From Albifimbria verrucaria (Eukaryota; Ascomycota; Sordariomycetes; Hypocreales; Stachybotryaceae): a stretch of 64,000 nt of DNA. The notes below the pieces were generated by a model. That model saw only the letters and a program-made list of their open reading frames with translations. It was not told the origin of the DNA and did no database searches. Positions 10,952 to 21,730 of the stretch are shown one piece after another. The position numbers and the translations under genes were made by a program. Every line of letters begins with the position of its first letter. Within the stretch, counting starts at the first letter, position 1. The DNA is taken from assembly GCA_020081605.1 (NCBI GenBank), contig JAHREC010000040.1, positions 107,230-171,229 on the forward strand. The letters run 5' to 3'.

Positions 10952-12308
10952 TACTCGATATCGAATCCATCGAGGATGGGCTTAAAGGTTGATCGAGTGA
11001 GAGAACTGTGGCCGTATCCCCTTGGATGATTGTGAAGTAAGATCTGCAGTAGAACCTTCAGTATTTTGTTGATGATAAGATGAAATGCAAAGATCAATCT
11101 CGCTGCACCAGTACGAGACATTCTCGTCGAAAGACAAAGGGCATGACAGAGTCATATTTGCGTCGTATAATGTTTTGTTTCAGGGAGTTCTGAAGGGATG
11201 GAAACTGGTAGAGGCTAAGCTGTCAGATACTGGGGCCATAGGCACGTCTTTTCTAGTTGCTTTGTGCCCTGTCGTTCCTTGAGTCAAGCGCCACTTTGCA
11301 TGGCTAAGCAAAGCCCTGAGCGTTTATGGCGAGGCATATTCTCCTTGCATGGCTTCTGAGAATGGAAATAAATCGCTGTCAGGAAGGTCGTATGTCACCC
11401 ACCACCAATTCACCTCGCCACATAACTATGGCAGCGGATCCTTGTCACGCTGGACCCTCGATGTGGGCTTAATTGCTTGGTTTCTACATTGAGGGATAGT
11501 TACTCTATATTGGGTACACAAGAAAGGGCAGCCATTGGTTGGAACAAAAGCAGCAGGATACTAGCTCTCCCGGACCCTTGTATAATTTCCTTCACCTGGT
11601 CATTGCCATCCGTTTGCATTGCGATGTGCTGATCCGGTAATGGAGGCGCAAATGGTGGGAGTGAAAGGTTTAGCTCAATAAACGACCCATAGGATTATCC
11701 AGGTAGGCGCTCAGATCAGGGAGGTCAAGTTTTGGGACTCCACAAATAAGGTAGGCGGTCACGATGAAGATAACTTTTGGGACCCTTCAATGGCTTGCAA
11801 GCATAACTTGTGAGGTCATTCGGATCGCGTGAAACATTGGGCTGGTCAGAGTCAACGCGAGTCGACTAACGTCATCATTTGTTCCGTTGTTTTCCTGGAC
11901 TACACTATGCCCGATCATTGCGAAATGCGCCAATGGTGTGCCACACCACCAAGACTAGTTGCGCACAGCGTGGGGCCGCCATATTCTCCAAGTTGGAGCA
12001 TATTGGGCTGCGGCCGTTGAACGTGTCCTAGGCCACAGCATGACGAATGGACATTATTTACGATAAGACACTAAAGTTGTTGTAGCACTGTAAAACTAGA
12101 GCAATGAATGTTCAACTGCAGCGTTCGAGCATAATGGACGCTTCACACAAGCGTTAGGCATAAAGCAAGGACTTGCCAGACCAATCTTAGTTTCTGGATT
12201 TATTTCAATTGACTCTAAACTATCCTGTATAAGCACCAGAACCAGCTACCCCACCCTCAGATACAACGGCTCTCAATTCCTCGAGTATAGGAATTGCTTT
12301 ATCTAGCC
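10952..12308. other. No recognised gene
   Basis: Short frames only (for example 11085-11282 and 11829-12020 on the plus strand), none with a recognisable domain. Confidence 0.45.
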
Positions 12309-12939
12309 CTAAAAACTTTTTGTCATACTCGATTTAAGATAATCAACCAAGTCCGAGGAGTCTTTAATCTGAGTTTCCAGCATCTCATGCCTGTTTCTCA
12401 GTCTGAGATTTTCTTCTTCTACATGTTTCCTCTGGTTCGCCTCCTCATCTATTCTTTGTTGCATATCATGTATAATGTGAGAAAGCCTAGCGTTCTCCGT
12501 TTTAAGACCATCAATCACGTCGCTAAAGCTCGGGCCAGGGAAGTCAACTAAAAGACGATAAGTTAGCATCCCGGACGTATGATGAATTGTCTATACCTAC
12601 TGATGTTACGCTGTGTAGACTTGGTTGTTCTTTGAAACAAAGTACAGCCTCAAATGTCTTCCCGACTTCTTGATAAAGGAGGCGGTATACTCCCGTCGAA
12701 TGATCACTTAGATCTTTTGTAAAGACCTTGGCATAGAAGGTTTCTTTGCCAGGCATAACCTGCCATAGATATGAATCGCTTTCTCGGGGAATGAGGCGGA
12801 CTTCAGATGGTTTTATTTCAATGCCTAGTTTTTGGCCTATTAACGTTAGCAGCGGCTTTCGTTCGTGAACGGGAGTGCATACGGATATGTTCTGAAAGAC
12901 TCTCGCGGCATTTATCTCTCTCCCGTCGTCGCTCCGCAT
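12309..12939 (-). CDS. Coiled-coil protein of unknown family
   Basis: Two exons join cleanly: 12939-12597 and 12547-12309, with a 49-nt intron (GTATAG donor, GCTAAC branch, TTTTAG acceptor) that restores the frame in phase 1. The product is about 193 aa. The N-terminal 120 residues form an unrecognised globular part (SYLWQVMPGKETFYAKVF); the C-terminal 70 residues are a heptad-like coiled coil (ENARLSHIIHDMQQRIDEEA) suited to dimerisation. No zinc finger or membrane segment is seen. It lies downstream of, and on the same strand as, the C2H2/chromodomain relic, and might once have been part of it. Good splice signals and frame conservation argue that it is a real gene. Confidence 0.6.
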
Positions 12940-13509
12940 TACTCTCTCGTATAGGTACCATTTTTAAGGACGGTAGAGCGTTTTCTGGTCAGCTTGGGAA
13001 TAAAATACACGAGTTACTAGATCGCTGTTTAAACAATCATGCCTTGGAGCTCCATGGCTTATATCAAAGCTTTGGGTCACAGATCTGGGACCCCCTGCAT
13101 CGTCTGACCACCATTAACTAGTGTGATGGTTCCACTGAACGTTCCGGCGCGTTAGATCCAAACTTGGAATCGGTAGGCATAGACTTCTACCTGCTGCAGT
13201 AAAAATGCGGTTGCTGCAGTGGCGTGAGGAGATCCCGAGGGAGGTGACAATTTACCAATCTCAGACCCCAGATTGTATGTATGTCGAAGCGACCTAAGTT
13301 ATAGCCCACGGCGACCTAGGAGCAGCTTATTTAGGGCTGTGATGCTGGGTGAGCTAATTATCACTGATGTTAACAGAACCGAGCTTCAATAGGACATATA
13401 ACATGGCATAATTTAGTATCCGGAGACGAGTATAGTATAGACCTCACAAGGGCTTTTTGACTCAAATTCTAATTGTTTTTATGTAATTAAAGCGGAAAGG
13501 GGTATGTAA
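12940..13509. other. Spacer between the coiled-coil gene and the C2H2/chromodomain relic
   Basis: No supported coding sequence; the plus-strand frame over 12807-13121 is largely antisense to the coiled-coil gene. Confidence 0.4.
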
Positions 13510-15004
13510 CTACCTATTTTCAGCTTCAAACTGAGCAATAACTCTACAGCTTAACTCCCATTCTTGCACCCATATGTTTTCGGAGCTGTTTTGGTCATGC
13601 CAGCTGACTTCATACCAAACCGACCCGTCGTCTCTAATCTCCTTATTCACCAAGTCTTTGAACCTGAACTCGGCTTGCTTTTTGGAGTCCCAGACCAACC
13701 TGACTACTCGATTTTGAAGTAGACTCTTTGGCCAATTCGTCCTTTGCTGACAATATCTTCCACCTCGTATTCAGCTTCCTCGTGACCATCCGTAACACGA
13801 CTTGCTTCAGTTTCGGTCGCATCTCCAAGGTCGCTCGCTATTTGATTGCTGGTAGGAGGGAACTCTCATTGCAGGTATCCCCTTCAAGCTTGCCAGCAAT
13901 TGATGTTGAATTTACTCTTGTAACTGGATAATCGAACAACGGTCCGTGAACTGACTTCGAGTCGAATTCCTCCCATTGCGTAAGATCAATCTCAATTATA
14001 TTTGAGGTAGGCAGCTCAATATTATCCTCCATCGCTTGTGGAGAGACAGAAAGTCCGAGGTCTATGATAGTATCTCCAGTGAGAGCTGTCGAGCAGCTGT
14101 CGCTCCTCGAACGCGTCTTGTCTTTCGATTCGACATCAGAATCTAAGATGATGACCTTCGTATTGATAGACGTCTTGCGCCTTTTACTCAGGCGCTTACT
14201 CATGATTTCCACTGAAGTATTGACGAACACGTTCTTGTCTTCTGTTTCCTCCTTGGCCATGGGTCGTTTTCGTTTTCGTGCTGACAACAAGTCTTGGCTG
14301 TCGCACTTCAGCTTTTCAACACCCTAGGTGGTTTCTCTATATGAAGTCCGTGAATATCCTGCAGGTGGAACCCCAAGACCAAAATTGATGGAAAATGTTT
14401 TGCGCATTCCGGCTCAGGATGTATGCAAGACAGCGTGGTCATTGCACCTTTTTTCTCCTTTAACTCCGTCATATGCTTCTGTATATGGGCTAGCCATGAT
14501 TCTCGATATATAAATTGACTCATCCTGACTCTGGTGGAAGAGAGTCATTCCTTAGGCAGAAAGGACAATAGCCAGGGCTTACGAGGACCCCAGCGTAGAT
14601 AAGATGATGAAAATATGCTGGGAAGCCGTTTGTTTTTGGCAATTCTCCTCGCAGTGCCTATCCCAATCATATCCGCAATACCACTCATGACAAAGGAAGC
14701 AGAATTCGGCACTACCATACTGATTCCGGAGGTTTTCCTTGTGACAACTGTAAACGTGCTCCCAGTCGTAAAATCCGTTCTCATCGCAGCCGCGCAGATA
14801 ACATTGGCATTTCAGGGGCTCCAGTCCTGACCTTGACATGACTTCCACTGGCTGTTGCTGTAATTTGATCATGTCTTCCAACATAGAAAGCCCCACTGGG
14901 TCTCTTAAGGTTGCGTCCTCAAATAGGTTCCTTGCTAGTCGATCTCTCTCCGGTATCCAATCCAGTCCTTGAACGCCAACTGCGAAATTTACATGGTATT
15001 CCAT
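13510..15004 (-). pseudogene. C2H2 zinc-finger / chromodomain-like protein, degenerate
   Basis: From 15004 downward, minus-strand segments spread over three frames read as one fungal protein. An N-terminal region (GLDWIPERDRLARNLFEDA) leads to a Cys/His-rich part (CQCYLRGC, CFLCHEWYC), then SPGYCPFCLRNDSLPPES. A C2H2-like WLAHIQKHM..CIHPEPEC..FHLQDIHG segment follows, then a basic Ser/Thr-rich linker. Next is EYEVEDIVSKGRIGQ, typical of the first strand of a chromodomain, and a second chromo-like block (YEVSWHDQNSSENIWVQEW). Such architecture suggests a nucleic-acid or histone-tail binding role, possibly linked to mobile DNA. Frameshifts near 14575, 14530, 14305, 13830 and 13720 and an in-frame stop near 13716 break it. 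Assignment to a named family is tentative. Confidence 0.6.
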
Positions 15005-15380
15005 AAGTCAAGACGGATAGTCCGTTTGGGAGACGAAATGTTACACGGGGATCTCACCGATTCGGGACTACAAATGGGCTTTCAGACAGTTTTAGAATGA
15101 CACATGTCCCAAAAATGGACACATGCTCCAGGAGAAGTGTTTGTAATGTTGCCACAACCTCCATTCTATTATGAGTGGGTTTTGACATAGGGAAACGGAT
15201 GGTGTCAATATGCCATTGTCATCGCAACTAAATTCAAAGTATTCAATCAAGGCAATCCCACTTCTTCCAACTTAGCTTAGGCTGAGAGCAAAGAAGCACT
15301 TTCCCTTTAACTCCACATCTCACCTCAGTTCATTAATTCCCCAAATCCATAACCAGCTCTTTTAGATATCGCCTCTCAAA

Positions 15381-15649
15381 ATGAAGGTATCTTACACCAT
15401 AGTCCTCGCCCCGGCCTTGGTTGTCACTGCGCTCCCGAATCCCGAACCTGTATCTGAGCCGCCTATATCCTGTGGTGTTGGGAGATGCCGTGCGTTCGAG
15501 GATGTCATCGATGGTCTGGCATGCCCGCTCTCTTGCCAGGACACAGATTAATATGTGAGTGAGCACTCTAGATATCTTAATACGCTCTACAGAACTAATA
15601 GCATCAGATGATTTGCGGCAAGTATGGCCAAAGCTGCGATGTGGTCTAA
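15381..15649 (+). CDS. Small secreted cysteine-rich protein candidate
   Basis: ATG at 15381 in a good context (CTCAAAATGAAG) opens a signal peptide (MKVSYTIVLAPALVVTALP), then a short Pro/Glu-rich pro-segment and a cysteine-rich core with SCGVGRC and ACPLSCQDTD. The frame stops at TAA (15549), two codons before a textbook intron (15555-15607: GTGAGT donor, ACTAATAG branch, CATCAG acceptor). Beyond it an exon in the same phase gives two more cysteines (ICGKYGQSC) and a stop at 15649. With six cysteines in a mature peptide of about 45 residues the spliced form would resemble an antimicrobial or effector-type secreted peptide; as written, the protein ends at 56 aa with four cysteines. The TAA could be a nonsense change of CAA. 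Family unknown. Confidence 0.55.
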
Positions 15650-16050
15650 TATCATGGCGGAAATGCCATGGTCGTAGCAAGCCCCAGAAGACTGTAGTTC
15701 GACGGAGATGGACATGGCCTTCTAGGGATTGGTGCTGCTTCTGCTGTAGTTTACAACGAAACATCAGGAGGACGTTGACGGAAGGAAAATGAACGAGAAT
15801 AGCTAAAGATGTGGGAGAAATCTCTGGATTATAGCTAGGCGATCTTTTTTAACCTGTCTTTGATATATAGCCTGATTAGCCTATACTTAATCCCGCGTCT
15901 TAGTTATTGTGTTAGATAAGGTCGTAATAACTAGCCCTATCTATGTACCTTACTCAACCATAGCAGATCGCATTATGATGCTGATCCATGTTACTTCTCC
16001 ATTTGCACCGTCTCACTATGACTAGCTGGCTTAACTTGGCTAGTGAACAC
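15650..16050. other. Convergent spacer
   Basis: AT-rich 3' region between the small secreted protein and the exporter; no coding sequence supported. Confidence 0.5.
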
Positions 16051-17828
16051 CTAATCTTGAGCCATTTCTTGAATTTGCTTTTCTTCCTCCGGAGGCTGAA
16101 GTCCACGATCTCGGACGAATCCGCAACCTAGCAGACACAGTCCCATGATTGGTAGCCACATGATGAATGCCGCCCTGCTTGCCATCATGTACGCATTGTA
16201 CACGCCTTCAACTTCAGGCCCGTGACCGACGTCTGACGGTAACGCATTCGTGTTATCAGCTAGTCGCTGCCAGCCAGGTGGCAAGTTCTCTCGGAGTGCG
16301 GCTTGCAACACAGCAGCCGTTGCTGCCAGTCCCACTGCGCCTCCTGCACATCGGAAGAAATTCCGATTGGAAATGATTACGGCGCGTCGTGATCGAGGTG
16401 AGTGTGCTTGAAGCGCCTGTACTGTCGGCTGGAATGCACATCCGCAACCGAAGCCAGCGGCGATGAAAGGCCCAACGATTTGCCCGGGAGAGCTGGTCCG
16501 ATTGTAGGTCAGAAAAAGGCCAATGCCACTGCAAATATGTAAATCAGCACATGATAATTATAGATAGGTGTGCTACGGCAGCGGTCGCTGCCAGAGTACT
16601 CACAGTAACCAGAGGGAATCCAAAGATAATTACTTCGCCGTATCGCTTGAAGCGGGAGATATAGAGTCCAGACCCAACTGATGCGAGGGATTGCGACAGA
16701 GACAAGCCAGCAATTATGCCGGCAGCGTGAAGTTGTGAAAATTGGCGAACGTTAAGTAGGTACAGTGGAAGAAAATAGATACTCGCTTGATGAACAGCAC
16801 CAAACAGGAAGGTCTGGAAAAATGTAACACTGACAGCAACGTTGTCAAATATGGTCACTAGGAATTTTTCATCAGTGTACAAAATATCGCGTCTCAAAAG
16901 TGACTTACGCGGCATTACAGGAAGCTTTGCAACCCGCCATTCGATGACAGCGAATAGAGTGAGTGATAAGACGCCAATAATCAGCATGCTAATCACCATG
17001 GGGAGTTCCAAGCGAAATAAGCGCCACCTATGAAGTAAAGGAGATTAATAATAGGCCAACCTACATGATGAGATTTTACACACCGCCAGAGATTGGTATG
17101 AGCAGGAATATTATGCCAAGAGACAGAGTCAATGTGCCGAGATAGTCGATCTTCTTAACGCTTGACCGGAATTACAGCGTCGGAGGATTACCCGGAAGGT
17201 AAAAGTGTGCCACGACTGCAGAAACTGCACCCAATGGCGCAAGCATATAAAAGAAGACGCGCCATGTTGCATGCTGTACAAACGCGGCAGCAAGGAACGG
17301 GCCTAACACGTTCCCAAGACCCATTACTGCGGCAAGGACGCCCATATACTTGCCTCGCTGCTCGAGAGTAACTACATCACTGAGGGTGATTAGAGACAGA
17401 TTAATGATACCACCGCTGCCAATGCCAGCAAGTCCTCTAGAGATGTAAAACATGACTGAACTAGTTGATAAGCCGCAGAGCAGATCGGCTAATGACAGGC
17501 AAACAATGGCGCAGAGATAAACACTCTTTCGGCCGAATATATCTGACAGACGGCCGTAGAGCATCTGGAAGGTCGTGTTGGCTATCAGCGATGTCGTGCC
17601 TGCCCAAGAGATTGAGTCGGCCGCATTGAAATCTGTCGCGATAGTTGGCAATGTGATTCCGATGCCATTTTGGTCAAGAAAAGCGACGAGTAAGGTTATT
17701 GACAGCGTAAGGAAACACACGACCAACTTGGACCGTGGCAAAGATTGTATTGATTGTGCAAAGCCGCTTCTTCCCGGCGGACAGCCGCTTGCCGGTTCTT
17801 CTCGGCTGCCATTTTCGACGAGAACCAC
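16051..17828 (-). pseudogene. MFS drug/toxin exporter, DHA2-type, damaged
   Basis: Start ATG at 17828. A cytosolic N-terminus of about 30 residues is followed by membrane segments (VVCFLTLSITLLVAFLDQNG), the loop 2-3 motif GRLSDIFGRKS, and RGLAGIGSGGIINLS typical of proton-driven 14-helix exporters. Introns are seen at about 17057-17000, 16911-16861 (GTAAGT..CCTAG) and 16602-16530. The C-terminal part (VGPFIAAGFGCGCAFQPT and on) ends at 16051 with a short acidic tail. A TAA at 17172-17174 interrupts an otherwise continuous frame (reading resumes at FRSSVKKIDYLGTL), one C is missing in the run at about 17000-17003, and the last junction is also out of phase. Such proteins export toxins, siderophores or amino compounds; the substrate cannot be read from sequence. 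Confidence 0.85.
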
Positions 17829-18175
17829 GATTGAGGGTGCTTTGAGTTGGCGTTTTCCGTTATCCCTTAAAGGATATGGGGGCTTGTTCTATCGATTCGT
17901 GGGTGGGTGTCGTGGCAAGTTGCTCATCCCAGGTCCAGGCGGCAGAACAGAAACGGTTCTATGGGGGTTAAGTGAAGACATGATTGCGATGGCCCATACA
18001 GTTATAACGACAGCTCGGATGTATTGCCGATTACTGCGTATCCATGGTGGGGCCCTGGACAAGCGACTGCGGCGAGTGATTCTTTTTGAGTCACTGATTC
18101 GGGTGTGGTTGTGTCAGAGCGGGGCCTAGTGGCGGACCTCCTGCGGGCGGCACGGCCAGGTTCCGTTCCCTTTTC

Positions 18176-18450
18176 CTAGTTAACGTTTAACCCTGGAAAC
18201 TCCTTTGTTATCTTTCTGGTTGGGCGTGTATTTATGGAAAGTACGAGCATTATCTTCTCTTCCTTCCAGGGCTTTTTCGCAATTGCGTCAGCCACCTTAC
18301 GTCGGAGGACATACTTCCAGAGATCACGTGGCGATAACACAACGTGCAGTTCCGACTCGCCAGCTTGTCTTCTTGTTTTAACAGACAACTTCCACTCCAG
18401 ATTATAGTGTATCGTCGGCTCGCCGTCGTAGGACCGGCCTTGTTCTCAGT
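18176..18450 (-). pseudogene. Scrap of a conserved fungal protein of unknown function
   Basis: The minus frame reads SYDGEPTIHYNLEWKLSVKT and continues to RDLWKYVLRRKVADAIAKK, a pattern I associate with a common uncharacterised fungal protein family found near mobile elements. It is bounded by a stop upstream, has no start codon of its own, and no other exon is readable nearby, so it appears to be an isolated fragment. The family link is from memory and not certain. Confidence 0.4.
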
Positions 18451-20529
18451 CAGAAAATGGCAGAATTCGACCGTACCATAGCCAGCACTACATGGGCTTT
18501 TCTAAATCGATAATGAGCCTATAGGTGCGTGTCGTAAGACCTTGCAACAGCCCACTACGTCGTACGTTGGCCAGAATTTCCGAACCATTAGCTCATTCAT
18601 CCTGTTCAACGGGACGAAGATCGATGTTCAACTCTACCATGGTTATCCTGTACTAGTTGTTGCTTGAACCTATCCGAAGAATACTAACACATTTACTATA
18701 GTTTCATTGACTATGATAATTTGAAATTCTTTCACCAGAAGGCGGATTGGGACGAGTAAAGCCTAAACAGTCATGATTGCGAAACGGTGAGGTGGAGCTG
18801 GCAGATACGATATCAGCCCCGACATTTTACATTGCTTTTTTCATTTTCCTGTTCATCAATATGATCTGATCTGAATCGCACGTGGCATGTAACACTCGAT
18901 TCACTGGCCGGGTCGCATTACAGAGGTTAATCAGGGGTTAGGAGCCTCAGAGAGAGTCATATTACAAGATTACAAAACCGGTTTCCACCAAAACTTCCTA
19001 AGCTAGTATGGTTGGCCCTACAGGCTTGAGGCCAAGTCAGTGACTAGTTTATGGTTTCAGTCTCCGGTCAATTATGCCACAGGTTATCAAGTTCAAGTGT
19101 TATTGAGCATCCGGTGCGAATTCTGTTTTAGGGATCCTGCAGAAGGTGCGACTCTGTATGTTGTTAGCGACAGTGGCAGCGAGAAAGTATTTACACAACA
19201 TCCGCTTACTTATTCAGCTGTGAGTGTTTCTGCTCGTATCACAGGAGAGGGGTTCGGCGGTTGTTTTCGGAGAAATAATTATGCAGAAAACTGTTAGATT
19301 TACTCTCATTTCTCTCCCACGGCATTCTTCCCTGAAAACACAAGTCCCTAATGTGCTGGGACTGGAACGGTGGCTGCCGGGAACCAAAATATGGCTATGA
19401 CTGATGCTTATTGTAACTCGCATTGAGTGCGTCATGATGCTCCAAAGTAACCCATTTCAATCAACTTTCCCCGTTTTCTAACTAGCATTGTTAATCAGCA
19501 TAATCCCTTCGTATGAAAATAGACATCGGCTGCCTGGAATTTCTTCCGTATGAGCCGAGACGAGGTCGGTATATGAACCACTTTTAACACATTCCAGTTG
19601 TTACTTAGTTTGAGCTTGCAGTCAGTTGGCAAGAGCCCATTGAAATGTCAACGCTTAATGAAGCAAATTCTCGTCCACCGTGTATTGAAATTCGATGGAC
19701 CACAGCTGGTGCTCTAATAGCGACCTATAGCTGCCATCGTGTCATTGTGGTCTAAGAGTCACCCAAGTGTAGGGCTTCGATGTTTGATATTCTAATAATG
19801 TTAGCTATGTTCCTCAAGATCCTCCAGCCAGAGTGCTGCAGCAAACTGGGTTTCAATCAGCTAGAACGGGATGAAACATATGAATATTATCTCACCAAAG
19901 AATTATTATACGAGTCCTAGCATTGTCGCTAGATACACGCGGCTAGTTCGAAAGTAATCAAATGATTGTGTAGGAAAATCTAACTTCATGTACGGAAGAG
20001 ACATTGTGTGGTATGCGAACATAGCGTAACATTGATACGATCAGTCTCCATATTGTTGAAGTGTTAGGACGGAAGCTTGCCCCGGATATACACTAGTGAC
20101 GAGTACGGTGAGTCGGCCATTTGATTGACAGCGTATTGTGGTCACCACTTGCAGAACCTTCCACAATGATCTAAAGATATGCGATTAATTTAGCTCCCTC
20201 GAACGCGTTAGGGATGTATTTCTGAAACAACATTGGAGGGAGCTTTAAGACATCATGGCCTATATGGAATGGAACCTACCAGTCACAGCAGTTAAATTCC
20301 TCAGAAACGATTTCTGCCACATATCTGGCGCTTCGTCTTGAGAAATGGCCACAAAAGATTGCCATACGCGCCCACTCCCAAGACTATTCACTTCATAGTG
20401 GTCAGAGATGCTCGACATTCACCGACCACGAAACACCAGTAAACCAAGCGCCATCTTGAACCGGCGAACGTACCCTCCTCCTAGAGGCTGCCAGTCAAAA
20501 ATACAAGTTTCCCGTCAATTACCCGCGCG
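18451..20529. other. Gene-poor stretch
   Basis: About 2 kb without a credible gene. Only short frames occur (19040-19297 plus, 19214-19435 minus). Base composition is not extreme; no repeat element was recognised. Confidence 0.5.
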
Positions 20530-20906
20530 ATGAGCATGGGGAAATGCCCCGAGAGTATGGTTCGCAGCACCACCGAGAAAAAGTACAGGACAAATCTGAA
20601 CGACAAATTGCCGCCCTCAGGGCAAGCGTGCCCAATCTAAAGCCAAAGACCCGGAGTACGAAAAGCGATGTCCTGGGCCAAGCGACAGAATATATTCGCT
20701 TCCTCGAGAAGAACAAGCAACTTAGGGAAGAAGGTTGCCTAGCGCAGGCACAGATCGTGGATTTTCCAGTAGCCCAACATAAAGTCGGTTGCATAAATAT
20801 GGGGTGGTCAAACGCTGCAATATTGTTCATAATGATTGGTAATCGCACTAATCCATCCTCATACAGCCCAATTTGGGGGACCGTACGATATTCAGTCGAG
20901 CGTTAA
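20530..20906 (+). pseudogene. bHLH transcription factor fragment, frameshifted
   Basis: ATG at 20530 begins a frame containing the basic region TTEKKYRTNLNDK; one A is missing in the run at 20605-20607, and the next frame carries straight on with the helix-loop-helix IAALRASVPNL..SDVLGQATEYIRFLEK. The combination is that of fungal bHLH proteins of the SREBP-like type, which bind E-box DNA as dimers. The frame ends at 20906 after about 40 unrelated residues and no further exon is seen, so the gene is a fragment of a protein that is normally several hundred residues long. Confidence 0.7.
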
Positions 20907-21205
20907 CACAGCAGCAGCAGTTCAGTACTAATTCGTGGCTTGGGTAGTTTGCTCCGCCGCTTAAGCTTTTCAACTGTCTCGGACACAGAAGTAATTTCCA
21001 TATTTCCATACGGGATTTGCGTCTAGCCTTAATGAGTCAGGCTGCTGCATCTTGCCACATGACGCGCATCCAAGGCAAGTGTACAATAAATCGGGTCCAG
21101 GTCGACAAAAATGTCCTCTGTAGAAAACCAGACTGAAATCTTTGAGATATTGCTAACTATTATCCTCCGCCAACTCGTTTTCTCTTCATACTTCTATATC
21201 TAAAC

Positions 21206-21730
21206 ATGATTGATTCTCCATTACCTACCCTTCACGAGGTACTACTCAATGCATCACCGCCGCCATGGACTCTAGATTCCTTTGCCTCTTACTTATCAAG
21301 GAGGTACTGTCTAGAATTGTTAGAGTTCAACCTGGATGTTAAAAAATACACGGCTTCATACAATGAGCTCGTAAAAACCACTGCACAATCGCAGCAAGGA
21401 CAGCGTCATCTATCTGCCTTGTGGGAAGAACTAATGCAAACTTATATTGTTTATCGGGCTCCGCGGCAACTCAATATTTCGAGCCATGTACGGGACCATC
21501 TACTGCTCGCTTCGGGCAGCAGTATTCTTGCGAATCCGCATCCCTCTGAACTTCGCGATGCAGACCAATGTGTCGTCGAGCTTTTGGACGGCCCAGTCTT
21601 TACTCAGTTTCTCGAGTTGGCTACACCAACGATGCACCACAAGACTCCACGAGAGGCACAAGCGACTTTCCATCTCATCTGGCCACGACTCTTTGCAGCA
21701 CTCTCCTTCGATAAGCCCAAAATACGTTAG
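21206..21730 (+). CDS. RGS-domain-like protein, first exon
   Basis: ATG at 21206 starts a 174-residue frame, LPTLHEVLLNASPPPWTLDSF, then LELLEFNLDVKKYTASYNEL, resembling the start of fungal regulators of G-protein signalling (leucine-rich helix, LEFxLDVxxY motif). RGS domains speed GTP hydrolysis by heterotrimeric G-alpha subunits. The later part (NISSHVRDHLLL, then PTPREAQATFHLIWPRLF-like helices) is consistent with the rest of the domain. The frame ends within AAATACGTTAGTG, where a GTTAGT donor could start an intron, but no convincing second exon was found before 22040. Either the 3' end is decayed or the protein is short. Confidence 0.55.
   Translation: MIDSPLPTLHEVLLNASPPPWTLDSFASYLSRRYCLELLEFNLDVKKYTASYNELVKTTAQSQQGQRHLSALWEELMQTYIVYRAPRQLNISSHVRDHLLLASGSSILANPHPSELRDADQCVVELLDGPVFTQFLELATPTMHHKTPREAQATFHLIWPRLFAALSFDKPKIR

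Noticed and set aside
13510..15004. Starship captain (DUF3435 tyrosine recombinase)
   Set aside because: C2H2-containing fungal proteins can resemble tails of such genes, but no recombinase core with the R..HxxR..Y residues is readable here.
15333..15764. 143-codon minus-strand frame
   Set aside because: Antisense to the small secreted protein, which has a signal peptide and good splice sites.
17575..18129. 184-codon plus-strand frame
   Set aside because: Its first half is antisense to the MFS exporter, whose membrane motifs are unmistakable.
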